Assembly (NCBI RefSeq): GCF_946220915.1
Contig: NZ_CAMIHH010000057.1
Coordinates: 1-21,165 of the forward strand
DNA length: 21,165 bases
Source: an uncultured Flavobacterium sp.
GTDB taxonomy: Bacteria; Bacteroidota; Bacteroidia; Flavobacteriales; Flavobacteriaceae
Reading direction: 5' to 3'
In this document: positions 7,356-15,561 of the stretch, in pieces
How positions within the stretch are numbered: the first letter of the stretch is position 1
Layout: each line of letters begins with the position of its first letter
Made by a program: the position numbers and the translations under genes
Notes under the pieces: model-generated
Databases searched by the model: none
Told to the model about the DNA's origin: nothing
What the model saw: only the letters and a program-made list of their open reading frames with translations

Positions 7356-7500
7356 GTGCTTTAAAGATTACCTGATCATTAAATCTCAGCAAACATTTTT
7401 CTGGCAACTGGCCCTTTGTTATTTTTATTCCCATTTTTGTTACCTTTATTCCTCCAAATCCGCTTTCCAGCGGAAACAAATCCTAAACTTCAACAACATT

Positions 7501-8559
7501 ATGGAAACAACGCAAGCTAAAGCCTTTGGTGCCGAAACTACCACAGCACCTTTACAACCAATGACCATCGAAAGAAGGAAGCCCGCCCCGAAAGATGTGG
7601 AGATCGACATCCTCTATTGCGGCGTGTGCCACTCCGACCTGCATACTGCACGCAATGACTGGGGAGGATCTGTTTACCCTGTCGTTCCGGGACATGAGAT
7701 TGTGGGCAGGGTAATCGCTACCGGCAGCGATGTGACAAAGGTTAAAGCAGGCGACCTGGTAGCGGTGGGCTGCATGGTCGACTCTTGCAGGACTTGCCAC
7801 AGCTGCGCACAGGACTTGGAGCAGTATTGCCTCAATGGCTTCACAGGCACCTATAATGGCAATGATACCCACCTCAATATCCAGACCTTTGGAGGCTATT
7901 CGGAAAAAGTAGTGGTCGATGAGCATTTTGTACTCACCATGCCCGAAAACCTTGACCCCGCTGCAGCAGCTCCCCTGCTTTGTGCAGGCATAACCACCTG
8001 GTCGCCATTGCGCCACTGGAACGTGGGCGAAGGCAGCAAAGTGGCTGTTGTAGGGCTTGGCGGGCTTGGCCACATGGCTATAAAACTGGCAAAAGCACTG
8101 GGCGCGCACGTAACCCTGTTTTCAAGGTCGCCCGAAAAAACGCAGGACGCGCTGGATCTCGGCGCACACGAAGTGGTGATCTCTACCAGCAAAGACGATA
8201 TGGCAGGGGTTGCCGGCAAGTTCGATGTCATTATAGATACCGTACCTTACGTACACGACCTGAACCCTTATGTTGCGACACTGGCCATTAATGGTACATT
8301 GGTGGTAGTGGGCTACCTTGGGCCGCTTGAGCCCATGCTTAACACCGTACCCCTGATACTCGGTCGAAAAACTGTGGCAGGGTCTGTTATCGGCGGCATT
8401 GCCGAAACTCAGGAAATGCTGGATTTCTGTGGCAGGCACAATATCGTTTCGGAAATCGAGATCATTAAAATACAGGACATCAATGAAGCTTACGAACGCA
8501 TGCTGAAAAGTGATGTACGCTATCGTTTTGTGATCGACATGGCATCGCTAAAAGCCTAA
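7501..8559 (+). CDS. NAD(P)-dependent zinc alcohol dehydrogenase (cinnamyl-alcohol dehydrogenase/YahK type)
   Basis: The protein has 352 residues from ATG 7501; the in-frame extension upstream reads through tRNA-like repeats and is not real. It is a medium-chain dehydrogenase. The catalytic zinc site is Cys43 (CGVCHSD), His65-Glu66 (PGHE) and Cys161. The structural zinc site is Cys96, 99, 102 and 110. The nucleotide fold carries GLGGLG at 185-190, and the SRSPEK after the second strand (208-213) favours NADPH over NADH. Family members reduce a broad range of aldehydes to alcohols in the cytoplasm. It is a single-gene unit: tRNA-region terminators lie upstream and a strong terminator downstream. 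The 5' region has T-rich stretches and a possible -7 box TACCTTTA at 7441. The physiological substrate is unknown. Confidence 0.93.
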   Translation: METTQAKAFGAETTTAPLQPMTIERRKPAPKDVEIDILYCGVCHSDLHTARNDWGGSVYPVVPGHEIVGRVIATGSDVTKVKAGDLVAVGCMVDSCRTCHSCAQDLEQYCLNGFTGTYNGNDTHLNIQTFGGYSEKVVVDEHFVLTMPENLDPAAAAPLLCAGITTWSPLRHWNVGEGSKVAVVGLGGLGHMAIKLAKALGAHVTLFSRSPEKTQDALDLGAHEVVISTSKDDMAGVAGKFDVIIDTVPYVHDLNPYVATLAINGTLVVVGYLGPLEPMLNTVPLILGRKTVAGSVIGGIAETQEMLDFCGRHNIVSEIEIIKIQDINEAYERMLKSDVRYRFVIDMASLKA

Positions 8560-8579
8560 GCAATCTGCACGACAACACA

Positions 8580-8610
8580 AAACCCGCTTATAACGAGCGG
8601 GTTTGTTTTT
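8580..8610. terminator. Bidirectional terminator between convergent genes
   Basis: AAACCCGCT (8580-8588) pairs with AGCGGGTTT (8596-8604) around a seven-base loop, with GTTTTTTAT on the right and an A-rich left flank. It can serve the dehydrogenase on the plus strand and the BspA-like gene on the minus strand, whose stop is at 8624. Confidence 0.85.
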
Positions 8611-8623
8611 TATACGATAAGTA

Positions 8624-11449
8624 TTATTTCCTTATCAGCTTCTGCTTCGATATCCCGGCATTGGTTGTAACCATCAGGACATATACACCGGAACTAAGAT
8701 GCGCTACATTGATGCTGCCGGCTTTTGTGAATGACATCAGCTCACGGCCCTGTAGGTTGTAAACCTTTACTTCTTCAATAAGTGCGCCGTTGGAAGCATT
8801 CAGGTGCAGCACATCGGTTACAGGGTTAGGATAAATGGAAACGATATTGGTACTGTGCTCACCCGCATTCATTGCCTCCACAATGGTGGTTGTAGCAAAG
8901 TTGGTAATGATGGGCAGGTTGTAATCGAAGAATATTTCTGCATTACCAGTTATCACATCACCCACGGCAACGGTGGGCAGCGGCTTTATCCTGTAGGCTA
9001 TGAACCCATGGCTGCCAGGCTCATTGGCAGCTTCGTGAGGCAGGTTGATGTTATCGAAAATAAACTCGGCCGTGTGGTCTTCCTTAACTTCGATGCGATA
9101 ATTGTGGCTCGCGCTTATAGGCGTTAGTGTAGTCCAATCGACATTTTCGGGAAGATGGTCTTCAATGCGCACAGTAATGGCGCTGGCAGTCCCGGTATTC
9201 TGGAACCGCACCAGGTAATCCAGGTAGCCCTCTGCCTGTTCAGGAGAGATCTCGCTGCCCTGAAGCACCTGCTTGTCGTTGGGGTCGTACGAGTTTATTA
9301 TTTCCTGTAAAAGCACATATGTATTATCGTCGGGAGTCTGCTCCGTGCCATCCGGAATGGCATTTACGCTAAATGATGCAATATCGCCGGAATTCACTGT
9401 TGGCGGTGTAAAAAACTGGGTAGTAAAATTAATTGCCCTGCTTTCAAATAGCTGCATATCGTTCAATATAAAATCCAACTGTGCAGTGTTTGCAGCTACC
9501 GGAGCCGGATTTGCACTTACGAACGATTGCAGCGTATTGTCAAAACTTACCGTAACATTTGCAGCATCGATAACCTGGGAACCTGCATTTGTTATAACTA
9601 ACTGGTACTGTGCAGCAAATCCGGGACGGGCTTCGCTGACCGGCAATAAGATAACATTAAGGTCCTGTGCCGCTTCATCCTGTGTTATGCAAATGTCCTG
9701 CTCCACCTGGTCACCAAACCCATCGAATTCAATAGTGTAGGATGCTGGGTTAAAATATTGCGGGAGGTTCAGTATTTCAATGGTAAAGTTCCCCTGCGAA
9801 ACATCAACGCTGTAATTGCCTTCGGGAGAAACAGGAACGATATAGCTAAAATCATCATTATGTACATTTACAAAAGCGTGGCTAAGGGCAACATCATTTG
9901 CATCGCAACCATCTGCTGCTTCATCAAAAAACACATTGCCGGATATTGCATTAGGTATACATGCCCCATTCCATACATCGCTCATTATTTGCCAGTTTAA
10001 CTGATTTATAAGATAATTTCTTACTGCTGCATTACAGTATTCTAATCCGTAAGCAGTGAATTGCCTGTTTTCCAATCCTGACCTTACAAATGCTAAAAGG
10101 AGGGCATCATAATTTTCCACGCTCAGGCTGCCGGCAAAATTTACAAGATTGTGCAAGAAAACACCATTATTGAATTCCCATGAAGAAAGATCCTGGTCAA
10201 AATTTACCGTATGGCTAAACATATCTGACATATTAGTTACGCCCGAAACATCCCAGTTATCCAAAGGCTGGTCAAATACGCTAAGATTAAACATTAAGGC
10301 CATGTTGGTTACATTGGAAACATCCCAGTTATTCAGAGGTTGGTTGAATGCATCCGAACTTTTGAACATGAAGCTCATATTTTCAACATTGGAAACATCC
10401 CAGCCCTCAAGGGGCTGATTGAAAACCCCGGTTAATGAAAACATTCCCTCGAGTGATGATGCACTGGACAAATCCCAATTATCCAAAGGCATATTAAACA
10501 GGGAAGAACCCCTAAACATATTTTTCATTGTAACAACTGCTGACACATCCCAGGCATTCAACGGCTGGTTAAAATGCTGCGAACTGTAAAACATGCCTTC
10601 CATGACGGTAACATTCGAAACATCCCAATTATCCAGAGGCTGATTGAAAGCATTGGCGCTTAAAAACATATTCATCATATTTGTCACTGAAGATACGTTC
10701 CAGCCGTTTATGGGCTGATTGAATGCAAATGCCTGGTTAAACATATTAGCCATTGATGTTACATTGGAAACATCCCAATCGTTTATGGGCTGGTTAAACA
10801 CCATGTTCGCAAAGAACATAAATTCCATGCTTGTAACATTAGAAACGTCCCATGCTGCCAATGGCTGGTTAAACTGGGAATACCTGAACATATATGCCAT
10901 GGTAGTTACATTGGAAACGTTCCAGTTATCCAAAGGCTGATTATAGCTGCTCTGGTCAAATAGTCCGTACATGTTGGTCACACTTGATACATCCCAGTCA
11001 TTTATCGACTGGTCAAAATTAGTATGGCTGAACATTTCCTTCATAGTGGTAACCTGGCTGAGATCCGGGACATCTGTTGCATTGATGATCATTAAAGAGC
11101 AGTTTTTAAAGGCCTCTTCCATAGATGTCCATTGTGCATCTCCCCATTGCTCAATACTCCTGAGCTGGCCCGCACTATTATTGCCATCGCCAAATTTGAT
11201 CTGGCCGTAATTTCCTGAAATTGTAATGGTATGGAGTCCGGGGGTTACATACAGGTAGGTTGTGGGGCCAGTCCTGTTGGTAAGTATGGTGCCGTTGCCA
11301 AAATCAATCGTATAGTTTACACCGGGGCCTGATTGTATAGGTATGGTTATCGAATTGTTCAGCGTAGTTTCCCAGGTTGTGATGAAAGGCTCTTGCCCAT
11401 AAATACCGCCAAAACACATCAAAACAAATAATACGTATAATTTTTTCAT
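8624..11449 (-). CDS. BspA-like repeat surface protein with T9SS sorting domain
   Basis: The protein has 941 residues. A signal peptide (MKKLYVLFVLMCFGGIYG, cut before Gln19) leads to a short N-terminal region, then about twelve repeats (roughly 145-430) of the form FNQPLDNWDVSNVTNMxxMF, the DUF285/BspA family leucine-rich-like repeat known from adhesins. After a linker comes an SdrD B-like segment (SGNVFFDEAADGCD), an N-VTxSFDNTL domain like DUF11, and from about 700 a SYDPNDKQV domain (DUF7619 type) ending EIFFDYNLPI. The C-terminus (about 865-941) is a type A T9SS signal: SIYPNPVTDVLHL, VKVYNLQGRELM, LSSGVYVLMV, KLIRK. So the protein is exported by T9SS and probably attached to the cell surface for adhesion. 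It is divergent from lpxD and has no operon partners. The ligand is unknown. Confidence 0.9.
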   Translation of the reverse strand: MKKLYVLFVLMCFGGIYGQEPFITTWETTLNNSITIPIQSGPGVNYTIDFGNGTILTNRTGPTTYLYVTPGLHTITISGNYGQIKFGDGNNSAGQLRSIEQWGDAQWTSMEEAFKNCSLMIINATDVPDLSQVTTMKEMFSHTNFDQSINDWDVSSVTNMYGLFDQSSYNQPLDNWNVSNVTTMAYMFRYSQFNQPLAAWDVSNVTSMEFMFFANMVFNQPINDWDVSNVTSMANMFNQAFAFNQPINGWNVSSVTNMMNMFLSANAFNQPLDNWDVSNVTVMEGMFYSSQHFNQPLNAWDVSAVVTMKNMFRGSSLFNMPLDNWDLSSASSLEGMFSLTGVFNQPLEGWDVSNVENMSFMFKSSDAFNQPLNNWDVSNVTNMALMFNLSVFDQPLDNWDVSGVTNMSDMFSHTVNFDQDLSSWEFNNGVFLHNLVNFAGSLSVENYDALLLAFVRSGLENRQFTAYGLEYCNAAVRNYLINQLNWQIMSDVWNGACIPNAISGNVFFDEAADGCDANDVALSHAFVNVHNDDFSYIVPVSPEGNYSVDVSQGNFTIEILNLPQYFNPASYTIEFDGFGDQVEQDICITQDEAAQDLNVILLPVSEARPGFAAQYQLVITNAGSQVIDAANVTVSFDNTLQSFVSANPAPVAANTAQLDFILNDMQLFESRAINFTTQFFTPPTVNSGDIASFSVNAIPDGTEQTPDDNTYVLLQEIINSYDPNDKQVLQGSEISPEQAEGYLDYLVRFQNTGTASAITVRIEDHLPENVDWTTLTPISASHNYRIEVKEDHTAEFIFDNINLPHEAANEPGSHGFIAYRIKPLPTVAVGDVITGNAEIFFDYNLPIITNFATTTIVEAMNAGEHSTNIVSIYPNPVTDVLHLNASNGALIEEVKVYNLQGRELMSFTKAGSINVAHLSSGVYVLMVTTNAGISKQKLIRK
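10160..11014 (-). repeat. DNA encoding twelve BspA-type repeats
   Basis: The protein repeat of about 23-26 residues recurs twelve times, each with W-(D/N/E)-(V/L/F)-S-like cores, for example DQSINDWDVSS, NQPLDNWNVSN, NQPINGWNVSS and DQPLDNWDVSG. At DNA level the copies are diverged, so they are an old expansion. The plus-strand frames through this region are mirror artefacts of the repeat. Confidence 0.85.
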
Positions 11450-11602
11450 AATAAGTTGGTTTGTTGCTGCAATATAATATTTTTATATTACGAAATTATT
11501 ATTTGTTTAACAAATTGAATAAAATCTGCCGCAATTTCAAACCCATTTGATAATGATTTTACAGATTTTCCTAAATTTTAGTTTTAAAAATTATATTTTA
11601 TC

Positions 11603-11610
11603 TATATTTA
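11603..11610 (+). promoter_or_regulatory. Possible -7 promoter box for lpxD
   Basis: TATATTTA resembles TAnnTTTG and lies 36 bases before the lpxD start, with a TTT about 18 bases further upstream in place of TTG. The surrounding 11450-11645 divergent gap is very AT-rich, so a chance match is possible. Confidence 0.3.
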
Positions 11611-11645
11611 GCCAGCATAAACATACAATCTAAAATAGTCATTAC

Positions 11646-12638
11646 ATGAAATCGTATTCACTTCAAGAGATCAGCGACCTGGTAAATGGGGAAGTCGTTG
11701 GCAGTACGCCCGACAGCATCTCGTGGCCCCAACAGATAGAACTGGCAGGGCCCGGGGAGATCACCTTCATCGGCAATGCCAAATATGAAAAGCTTTGGGC
11801 AGCATCCAAAGCGTCGGTTGCGATAGTGAACGAAAACGTAACCATCGGGCCTGGGGAAGGCAGGGCCTTCATAAAGGTAAAGAATGCCGACCTCGCCATG
11901 TCGAAAGTGCTGGAACTTTTCAATCCGCCTGCCCCGCGCTTTGATGATGCCCTCCACCCTACCGCTGTTATCCACCCTACCGCCGCCATTGGTGAGGGAG
12001 TAAAAATAGGGGCAAATTCATATGTAGGGGCCAATGTAAAGATTGCTGAAAATGTAACCATATACCCTAATGCCACGATACTCGACGATTGCACCATTGG
12101 CAAAAATACCATCATCTGGTCGGGCGTGGTGGTACGCGAAAGGTGCCATGTGGGTGCCAATTGCATCCTGCACCCCAACGCGTCTATTGGCGCAGATGGC
12201 TTTGGATTTACGCCGTGTGCAGAACGCGGGCTGGCAAAAATCCCGCAGATAGGCAATGTGGTGCTGGGCAATGGCGTGGAGATTGGCGCCAACTCCTGCG
12301 TAGACCGTGGCAAGTTCAGCTCAACGATACTGGGCGACGGTTGTAAGATAGACAACCTTGTGCAGATAGGCCACAACAGCGTTTTGGGCAAATTCTGCAT
12401 CATGGCGGGCAACAGCGGGCTTGCAGGATCGGTAACGTTGGGCGACGGTGTGATCATTGGCGGAAGCGCGTCGATAAAAGACCATAGCACCCTGGGGGCA
12501 GGCGTTATCATAGGGGCAGGATCGGGCGTAACAGGCGATGTACCCGCAGGAAAGACAATGCTGGGCTACCCTGCCGTAGAGGCACGCACTGCACTTAAGC
12601 AATGGGCCGTATTGAAAAGGCTTGCAGAGAACAGATAG
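11646..12638 (+). CDS. lpxD: UDP-3-O-(3-hydroxyacyl)glucosamine N-acyltransferase
   Basis: The protein has 330 residues, the full length of the family. An N-terminal uridine-binding domain (1-100) begins MKSYSLQEISDLVNGEVVG and carries FIGNAKY. It is followed by a left-handed parallel beta-helix of hexapeptide repeats (about 103-300) such as IGEGVKIGANSYVGANVKI, with the GADGFGF signature at 182-188 and the catalytic His243 in QIGHNSVLG; a C-terminal helix closes the trimer. LpxD transfers a 3-hydroxyacyl chain from acyl carrier protein to the 2-amino group of UDP-3-O-acylglucosamine, the third step of lipid A synthesis, in the cytoplasm. Here the gene stands alone between a terminator and a divergent gene, away from lpxA, lpxC or fabZ, so a second lpxD in the usual cluster is possible. 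Confidence 0.95.
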   Translation: MKSYSLQEISDLVNGEVVGSTPDSISWPQQIELAGPGEITFIGNAKYEKLWAASKASVAIVNENVTIGPGEGRAFIKVKNADLAMSKVLELFNPPAPRFDDALHPTAVIHPTAAIGEGVKIGANSYVGANVKIAENVTIYPNATILDDCTIGKNTIIWSGVVVRERCHVGANCILHPNASIGADGFGFTPCAERGLAKIPQIGNVVLGNGVEIGANSCVDRGKFSSTILGDGCKIDNLVQIGHNSVLGKFCIMAGNSGLAGSVTLGDGVIIGGSASIKDHSTLGAGVIIGAGSGVTGDVPAGKTMLGYPAVEARTALKQWAVLKRLAENR

Positions 12639-12644
12639 CATTAC

Positions 12645-12695
12645 AGCCACGAATTCCAGCAATCTCATGATTTGTATGATTCGTGGCTTGTTTTT
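12645..12695 (+). terminator. Terminator of lpxD
   Basis: AGCCACGAAT (12645-12654) pairs perfectly with ATTCGTGGCT (12679-12688); TGTTTTTC follows. The loop is 24 bases and may fold further. On the minus strand there is no T-run, so it mainly serves lpxD. Confidence 0.75.
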
Positions 12696-12697
12696 CT

Positions 12698-13054
12698 TTA
12701 CCTGTAAACAAATTCCAGCGTAACTATATCGCCGTTTATGGCATATATCCTTGCCCTGGCGTTATTCCCGCTTACTTTGCTGTAGAGCTCATAATCGGTT
12801 ATATTACCAAGGTGTACCGGTGTCCACGAAGTTCCCTGGCCATGTACGCTTACGGTTTGCGGTTCGCCCGTAAGCTGCAGGGTAACGGCTTCGCCAACAT
12901 CAATGCCAGATGCCTTTACGGTTTCAACCGGCACTTTCAGGTTGGCCGTAACAAAGTATTCCTTACGTTGCGTGTCCGATTTGTCGCCGCTTACAAGCTT
13001 TACAATGCCCAGTATGAGCGATATTATAGTGATTATAATTGAAATGGCTTCCAT
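12698..13054 (-). CDS. Small membrane-anchored protein of unknown function
   Basis: The protein has 118 residues from ATG 13054. An N-terminal membrane helix (MEAISIIITIISLILGIVKL) is not followed by a cleavage site, so it is probably an anchor. The rest (about 30-118) is a small beta-rich domain: YFVTANLKVPVETVKASGID, VTLQLTGEPQTVSVHG, RARIYAINGDIVTLEF. No family was recognised; this strand was chosen because it has the helix and regular strand pattern, while the overlapping plus-strand frame is rich in Cys and Tyr with no structure. It is convergent with lpxD and divergent from the thiolase gene. Confidence 0.6.
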   Translation of the reverse strand: MEAISIIITIISLILGIVKLVSGDKSDTQRKEYFVTANLKVPVETVKASGIDVGEAVTLQLTGEPQTVSVHGQGTSWTPVHLGNITDYELYSKVSGNNARARIYAINGDIVTLEFVYR

Positions 13055-13238
13055 GTGGGTGATTTTGGGTGCAAGTATAAGAAGAAATTCCTATTCGGTG
13101 CAATTGCCGTTACACTCATACAAGATTTAACCAATCTTTAATCATTCAGGCCTTTATCAATATTTTTTTAAACATAATATTTTTATATGCTGGCATTTTC
13201 ATTAAATTCGCAACCACAACAAAAAGACACATACCATT

Positions 13239-14417
13239 ATGAATAAGAAAGTAGTTATCGTATCGGCAGTACGTACGCCAATAGGCAGTTTTATGGGCGC
13301 TTTGTCAACTGTTACGGCTTCGCACCTCGGCGCAGCAGCCATCAAAGGCGCACTTGAAAAAATTAACCTTGACCCTAAGCACGTTGATGAGGTGATCATG
13401 GGCAACGTAGTACAGGCAGGTGTAGGGCAGGCTCCTGCACGCCAGGCTTCGCGCCACGCAGGGCTTCCTGACAGCGTTATTGCCACTACAGTGAACAAAG
13501 TATGCGCATCGGGCATGAAAGCCGTAATGCAGGCCGCACAGGCCATCCAGCTGGGCGATGCCGATGTGGTTGTAGCAGGCGGCATGGAAAACATGAGCCT
13601 TATCCCCCATTACGTACAAATGAGGGCCGGTGTAAAATTTGGACCTGCCACCATGATCGATGGCATGCAGAAAGACGGCCTTAGCGATGCCTACGACAAT
13701 AATGCCATGGGTGTACATGCTGATGGCTGCGCTACCGAATACAGCATTTCGCGCGAGGACCAGGATAACTTTGCCGTTGAGTCATACAAGCGCTCTGCCA
13801 ATGCATGGGATGCCGGTAAATTTGACAATGAGGTAGTGCCTGTAGCTGTGCCGCAACGCAAAGGCGACCCGATCATGGTAACTAAAGATGAAGAATACAG
13901 CAATGTAAAACTGGATAAAATACCTGCGCTTAACCCTGCCTTTACCAAAGAAGGCACAGTAACCGCAGCGAACGCATCGACCATAAACGATGGCGCTGCT
14001 GCCCTGGTACTGATGAGCGAGGAAAAAGCCAATGAACTTGGCCTGAAGCCCCTTGCCTACATTAAAGGCTATGCCGATGCAGAGCAGGAGCCAAAATGGT
14101 TTACCACCGCCCCTGCCAAGGCGCTTCCGAAAGCCCTTGATAAAGCAGGCATTTCTAAAGAAGATGTTGATTTCTTCGAATTCAACGAGGCATTCTCTGT
14201 AGTGGGCCTTGCCAATTGCAAAATACTTGGCCTTGACGCCAATAAAGTAAACGTGAACGGTGGTGCCGTATCGCTTGGCCACCCACTCGGATGTTCGGGC
14301 GCGAGGATCATTGTAACGCTTATCAATGTACTTGAGCAGAACAATGCCAAAACCGGTGCGGCAGCTATATGTAACGGCGGCGGCGGCGCTTCGGCTATCG
14401 TGATCGAAAGAGCATAG
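13239..14417 (+). CDS. Acetyl-CoA C-acetyltransferase (thiolase)
   Basis: The protein has 392 residues. The nucleophile Cys89 lies in NKVCASGMKA, His348 in VSLGHPLGCSG and Cys378 in AICNGGGGAS, the same positions as in the Zoogloea ramigera biosynthetic thiolase. GGMENMS at about 114-120 is the usual loop. The enzyme joins or splits two acyl-CoA units: acetoacetyl-CoA formation in biosynthesis, or the final step of beta-oxidation or ketogenic degradation. It could be called atoB or phaA; the sequence does not decide direction. It is alone on its strand, with the start preceded by an AT-rich region (13140-13238) that includes a possible -7 box TAAATTCG at 13203. No other fatty-acid genes are adjacent. 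Confidence 0.94.
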   Translation: MNKKVVIVSAVRTPIGSFMGALSTVTASHLGAAAIKGALEKINLDPKHVDEVIMGNVVQAGVGQAPARQASRHAGLPDSVIATTVNKVCASGMKAVMQAAQAIQLGDADVVVAGGMENMSLIPHYVQMRAGVKFGPATMIDGMQKDGLSDAYDNNAMGVHADGCATEYSISREDQDNFAVESYKRSANAWDAGKFDNEVVPVAVPQRKGDPIMVTKDEEYSNVKLDKIPALNPAFTKEGTVTAANASTINDGAAALVLMSEEKANELGLKPLAYIKGYADAEQEPKWFTTAPAKALPKALDKAGISKEDVDFFEFNEAFSVVGLANCKILGLDANKVNVNGGAVSLGHPLGCSGARIIVTLINVLEQNNAKTGAAAICNGGGGASAIVIERA

Positions 14418-14427
14418 GCCTACCCAA

Positions 14428-14444
14428 CCCCTCCAAAGGAGGGG
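14428..14444. repeat. Short palindromic repeat, CCCCTCC/GGAGGGG type
   Basis: CCCCTCC (14428-14434), a three-base AAA loop and GGAGGGG (14438-14444) lie eleven bases after the thiolase stop, preceded by ACCCAA. A close relative stands at 20648 with the same ACCCC core context (CCAACCCCTC). It lacks a T-run, so it is a REP-like element more than a terminator. Confidence 0.65.
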
Positions 14445-14510
14445 AACCAAGGATGTGCTTATTCAAATAAAAGTTGTTATTAACTTCGGTAAAAACAGCA
14501 TTCAGCATAT

Positions 14511-14570
14511 AACGCTGCTTCGGGAATATCCGCTATATTTGCGGTAAACGGAGCAGCGTTAGCTTTTTTT
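14511..14570 (+). terminator. Two-level hairpin with T-run; overlaps a promoter-like box
   Basis: AACGCTGCT (14511-14519) pairs with AGCAGCGTT (14552-14560), and AG plus seven T (14564-14570) follow, a convincing terminator for the thiolase transcript. Inside, CCGC (14530-14533) pairs with GCGG (14541-14544). The loop contains TATATTTG (14534-14541), a perfect TAnnTTTG box whose start would fall in the right arm, 80 bases before the NlpC/P60 gene. No good -33 TTG is present. Confidence 0.65.
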
Positions 14571-14619
14571 ACATCCCGTGGCCCAAGAAAATAAACAATA
14601 AAAAAATAATCAATCAGAA

Positions 14620-15381
14620 ATGTTTGGCATCTGCAATCTTGCAATTGTTCCCCTCCGGCTCGAACCCAGCGACAGGAGCGAAATGACCTCGCAGGTACTT
14701 TTTGGGGAACATTTTAAGATACTTGAGCAAACCCCAAAATGGTCGCGCATAGAAATGGCCTATGACAGCTATGTTGGCTGGATCGATAACAAGCAGTTCA
14801 GGGCCATTCCCGAAAGCGATTACAACGCGCTGAACAACATACCCGCCATTCTCAGCGCAGACCTCATTGAATATGCCACAGGCTCCAACGCAAGCCTTAT
14901 GCCCATTCCACTGGGCGCTTCGATAGCCTTTCTGGATAATCCGGCCCTTAATACCGAAAACTTCATGTTCGAGGGGCTGAAGGCATCGGGCGTAACCAGC
15001 AAGCAAAGCCTTATACAAACAGCCTATATGTACCTTAACGCACCTTACCTCTGGGGCGGCAAAACACCTTTTGGCATCGACTGCTCGGGCATGGTGCAGA
15101 TGGTATATAAACTGAACGGGTACAGTCTCCTCCGCGATGCTTCCCAACAGGCAACCCAGGGTGAAGCGCTGAGCTTTATTGAAGAAAGCGAACCCGGCGA
15201 CCTGGCCTTCTTTGATAATGAGGAAGGGCGCATCATCCATGTGGGCATCATAATGGAAGATAACTACATTATCCATGCCCACGGCAAGGTGCGCATTGAC
15301 CGACTGGACCACCTGGGCATTTACAATATTGACACTAAAAGACATACGCACAAGCTAAGGGTGATAAAGAAAATCATCTAA
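14620..15381 (+). CDS. NlpC/P60 family cell-wall peptidase, cytoplasmic type
   Basis: The protein has 253 residues. An N-terminal SH3-like domain (about 1-60: CNLAIVPLRLEPSDRSEMTS, YVGWIDNKQF) is followed by a second small beta domain and the NlpC/P60 catalytic domain (about 130-253). The catalytic Cys155 is in FGIDCSGM, His207 in RIIHVGI and His219 in YIIHAHG. There is no signal peptide, so it should act in the cytoplasm, as does the YkfC-type dipeptidyl-peptidase that trims L-Ala-gamma-D-Glu peptides during murein recycling. A recycling role is inference from that domain order and location. The gene is single, with a terminator or promoter element upstream; the gap after it (15382-15561) is AT-rich and has no hairpin with a T-run. 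Confidence 0.9.
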   Translation: MFGICNLAIVPLRLEPSDRSEMTSQVLFGEHFKILEQTPKWSRIEMAYDSYVGWIDNKQFRAIPESDYNALNNIPAILSADLIEYATGSNASLMPIPLGASIAFLDNPALNTENFMFEGLKASGVTSKQSLIQTAYMYLNAPYLWGGKTPFGIDCSGMVQMVYKLNGYSLLRDASQQATQGEALSFIEESEPGDLAFFDNEEGRIIHVGIIMEDNYIIHAHGKVRIDRLDHLGIYNIDTKRHTHKLRVIKKII

Positions 15382-15561
15382 ATCATCCGGAAACCAACTT
15401 TATCATACTAATTTAAAGCATTTTAAAGCCCTATTTTAAAAAATATCCGGCAGTTGCAATTTTGTACTTTCCGGACATTTTTATTTGTATAAGAATCTCC
15501 GCAAATGCAATTATTTACGCCTGAAACAAACAGGCACAAAATTTGCTACCTTAGCAGTGCT

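Noticed and set aside
7234..7500. N-terminal extension of the alcohol dehydrogenase frame
   Set aside because: It translates the tRNA-like repeat and terminator; the dehydrogenase family begins at the ATG at 7501.
10149..11210. Plus-strand frames with repeated LETSQ-like motifs
   Set aside because: They are reverse complements of the BspA-type repeats of the minus-strand gene.
11663..12511. Long minus-strand frame inside lpxD
   Set aside because: It is the mirror of the hexapeptide repeat coding pattern; lpxD is certain.
12683..13042. Plus-strand 119-residue frame opposite the small membrane protein
   Set aside because: Composition rich in Cys, Tyr and Arg with no structure, while the minus frame has a membrane helix and regular strands.
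14614..15351. 245-residue minus-strand frame opposite the NlpC/P60 gene
   Set aside because: No family features; the plus frame has all catalytic residues.
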